Shown here: positions 5,788 to 6,027 of the stretch, piece after piece
How the letters are laid out: each line of letters begins with the position of its first letter
Numbering within the stretch: the stretch's first letter is position 1
From: an uncultured Clostridia bacterium
GTDB taxonomy: Bacteria > Bacillota > Clostridia > Oscillospirales > Ruminococcaceae
Direction of reading: 5' to 3'
DNA: 6,027 nt
Assembly (NCBI GenBank): GCA_946183095.1
Contig: CAMHBE010000132.1
Span: 1 to 6,027 of the forward strand
Program-made: the position numbers and the translations under genes
The notes under the pieces: model-generated
Databases searched by the model: none
The model's input: only the letters and a program-made list of their open reading frames with translations
Told to the model about the DNA's origin: nothing

Positions 5788-5809
5788 ACTTCCCGGAATG
5801 TGGTATAAT
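5781..5809 (+). promoter_or_regulatory. Sigma-A promoter with extended -10, reading out of the window
   Basis: CTGACA (5781-5786), a 17-nt spacer and TATAAT (5804-5809), preceded by TG-G for an extended -10. The start should be near 5816. It lies after the cassette terminator and must serve a transcript beginning here and running right, either to a gene beyond the window or to a small RNA. Confidence 0.8.
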
Positions 5810-5911
5810 TATTGCGGGGCAGGGATAATACAAAGGGAGAGAGTATATCTATTGTGCAGGGTTTCAGCCGGACACATACAACAGATATGTCTGAAAAAGA
5901 AGCAGTATAAC

Positions 5912-5946
5912 AAAAAACACCGTTTTGCACCGAAATGCAAAGCGGT
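5912..5946 (-). terminator. Possible intrinsic terminator for a gene from the right
   Basis: Read on the minus strand, CCGCTTTGCA/TGCAAAACGG forms a stem with one A-C mismatch around a 6-nt loop, followed by a run of six T (5917-5912). That is terminator-like for a convergent minus-strand gene beyond the window. On the plus strand the same stem is fully paired (one G-U), so the element could equally work as a plus-strand hairpin. Confidence 0.35.
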
Positions 5947-5994
5947 CAGTCTGTCAAAAAAGCTTCATCTGGATTCAATATCATTTCGGTGCAG
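5919..5994 (+). repeat. Overlapping inverted repeats forming alternative stems
   Basis: Stem A: 5919-5929 with 5936-5946, 11 bp including one G-U pair, 6-nt loop. Stem B: TGCACCGAAATG (5926-5937) with CATTTCGGTGCA (5982-5993), an exact 12-bp inverted repeat extended by a G-U pair. The two share bases 5925-5937 and cannot form together. Stem B also competes with the GCAGC/GCTGC hairpin at 5991-6005. Confidence 0.6.
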
Positions 5995-6027
5995 CGTTAG
6001 GCTGCCGCAGGTCAAGGGGTGTCTCCC

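Larger units (their letters stand above)
5816..6027 (+). other. Predicted leader or small RNA region without a supported gene
   Basis: Downstream of the promoter no convincing protein is seen. A purine-rich AAAGGGAGAGAG (5832-5843) could be a ribosome site. After it, a GTG at 5854 opens an 18-codon frame ending in TAA (5908-5910), and a TTG at 5852 opens a frame that stays open to the window edge. The latter is Lys/Cys-rich, lacks the GC-rich third positions of the neighbours and shows no known motif, so it is probably not coding. Inverted repeats at 5919-5946, 5925-5937 with 5982-5994, and GCAGC/GCTGC at 5991-6005 give much structure. The last bases (GTCAAGGGG...TCTCCC) may begin another stem cut by the edge. 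Confidence 0.4.

Noticed and set aside
5854..5910. 18-codon leader peptide from GTG 5854
   Set aside because: No run of a regulatory amino acid codon, and its stop is not placed convincingly against stem A or B; kept only as a remark.
5852..6027. Partial protein from TTG 5852 to the window end
   Set aside because: Weak start, Lys/Cys-rich translation without motif, no GC-rich third positions, and it runs through strong inverted repeats.
1..6027. tRNA, rRNA, CRISPR array, insertion sequence
   Set aside because: No cloverleaf, rRNA signature, regular direct repeats with spacers, or transposase motif seen on either strand.

Overview
The window (about 6 kb, fairly GC-rich genes separated by AT-rich intergenic DNA) looks like chromosomal DNA of a Gram-positive Firmicute, most likely a clostridial gut or rumen bacterium of the Ruminococcus/Oscillospiraceae kind. 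The reasons are strong AAAGGA/GGGAGG ribosome binding sites, sigma-A type promoters, an SPFH protein with a zinc-ribbon tail of the kind common in Firmicutes, and overall codon use. The genus is an inference; no rRNA or other marker is present.

Left part (minus strand, 71-2265): a two-gene operon read leftwards. An FGGY-family carbohydrate kinase, best called xylulokinase (xylB), is followed 35 nt later by a zinc-dependent nucleoside/base deaminase. A textbook promoter (TTGACA, 17-nt spacer, TATAAT) lies just upstream of xylB. The first 70 bases of the window hold no gene I can support, only small GC-rich hairpins.

Middle part (plus strand, 2443-5711): a divergently transcribed three-gene cassette with its own extended -10 promoter (2382-2410) and a strong intrinsic terminator (5739-5770). 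Gene 1 is a signal-peptide-bearing, single-pass membrane protein with an Asp-rich outer segment, a Tim44-like domain and a C-terminal zinc ribbon. Gene 2, starting 2 nt after gene 1 ends, is a shorter relative with an N-terminal membrane anchor, a divergent Tim44-like domain and the same zinc ribbon. Gene 3 is an SPFH/band-7 protein of the YdjI type with a Met-rich hinge, a Gln/Pro/Ala linker and four zinc ribbons at its C-terminus. Together they look like a membrane-associated complex, possibly an envelope-stress or membrane-organising system comparable in type to the B. subtilis pspA-ydjGHI context, although no PspA gene is in the window. This cassette is the most interesting part.

Right part (5712-6027): no gene that I can support. 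It holds the terminator, then a well-formed promoter (CTGACA, 17-nt spacer, extended -10 TGGTATAAT) whose -35 box is half of a perfect 7+3+7 palindrome, a good candidate for a repressor site. Downstream of that promoter are mutually exclusive inverted repeats (5919-5946 and 5925-5937 with 5982-5994). These could be a regulated leader, a small RNA, a repeat element, or the terminator of a gene arriving from the right on the minus strand.
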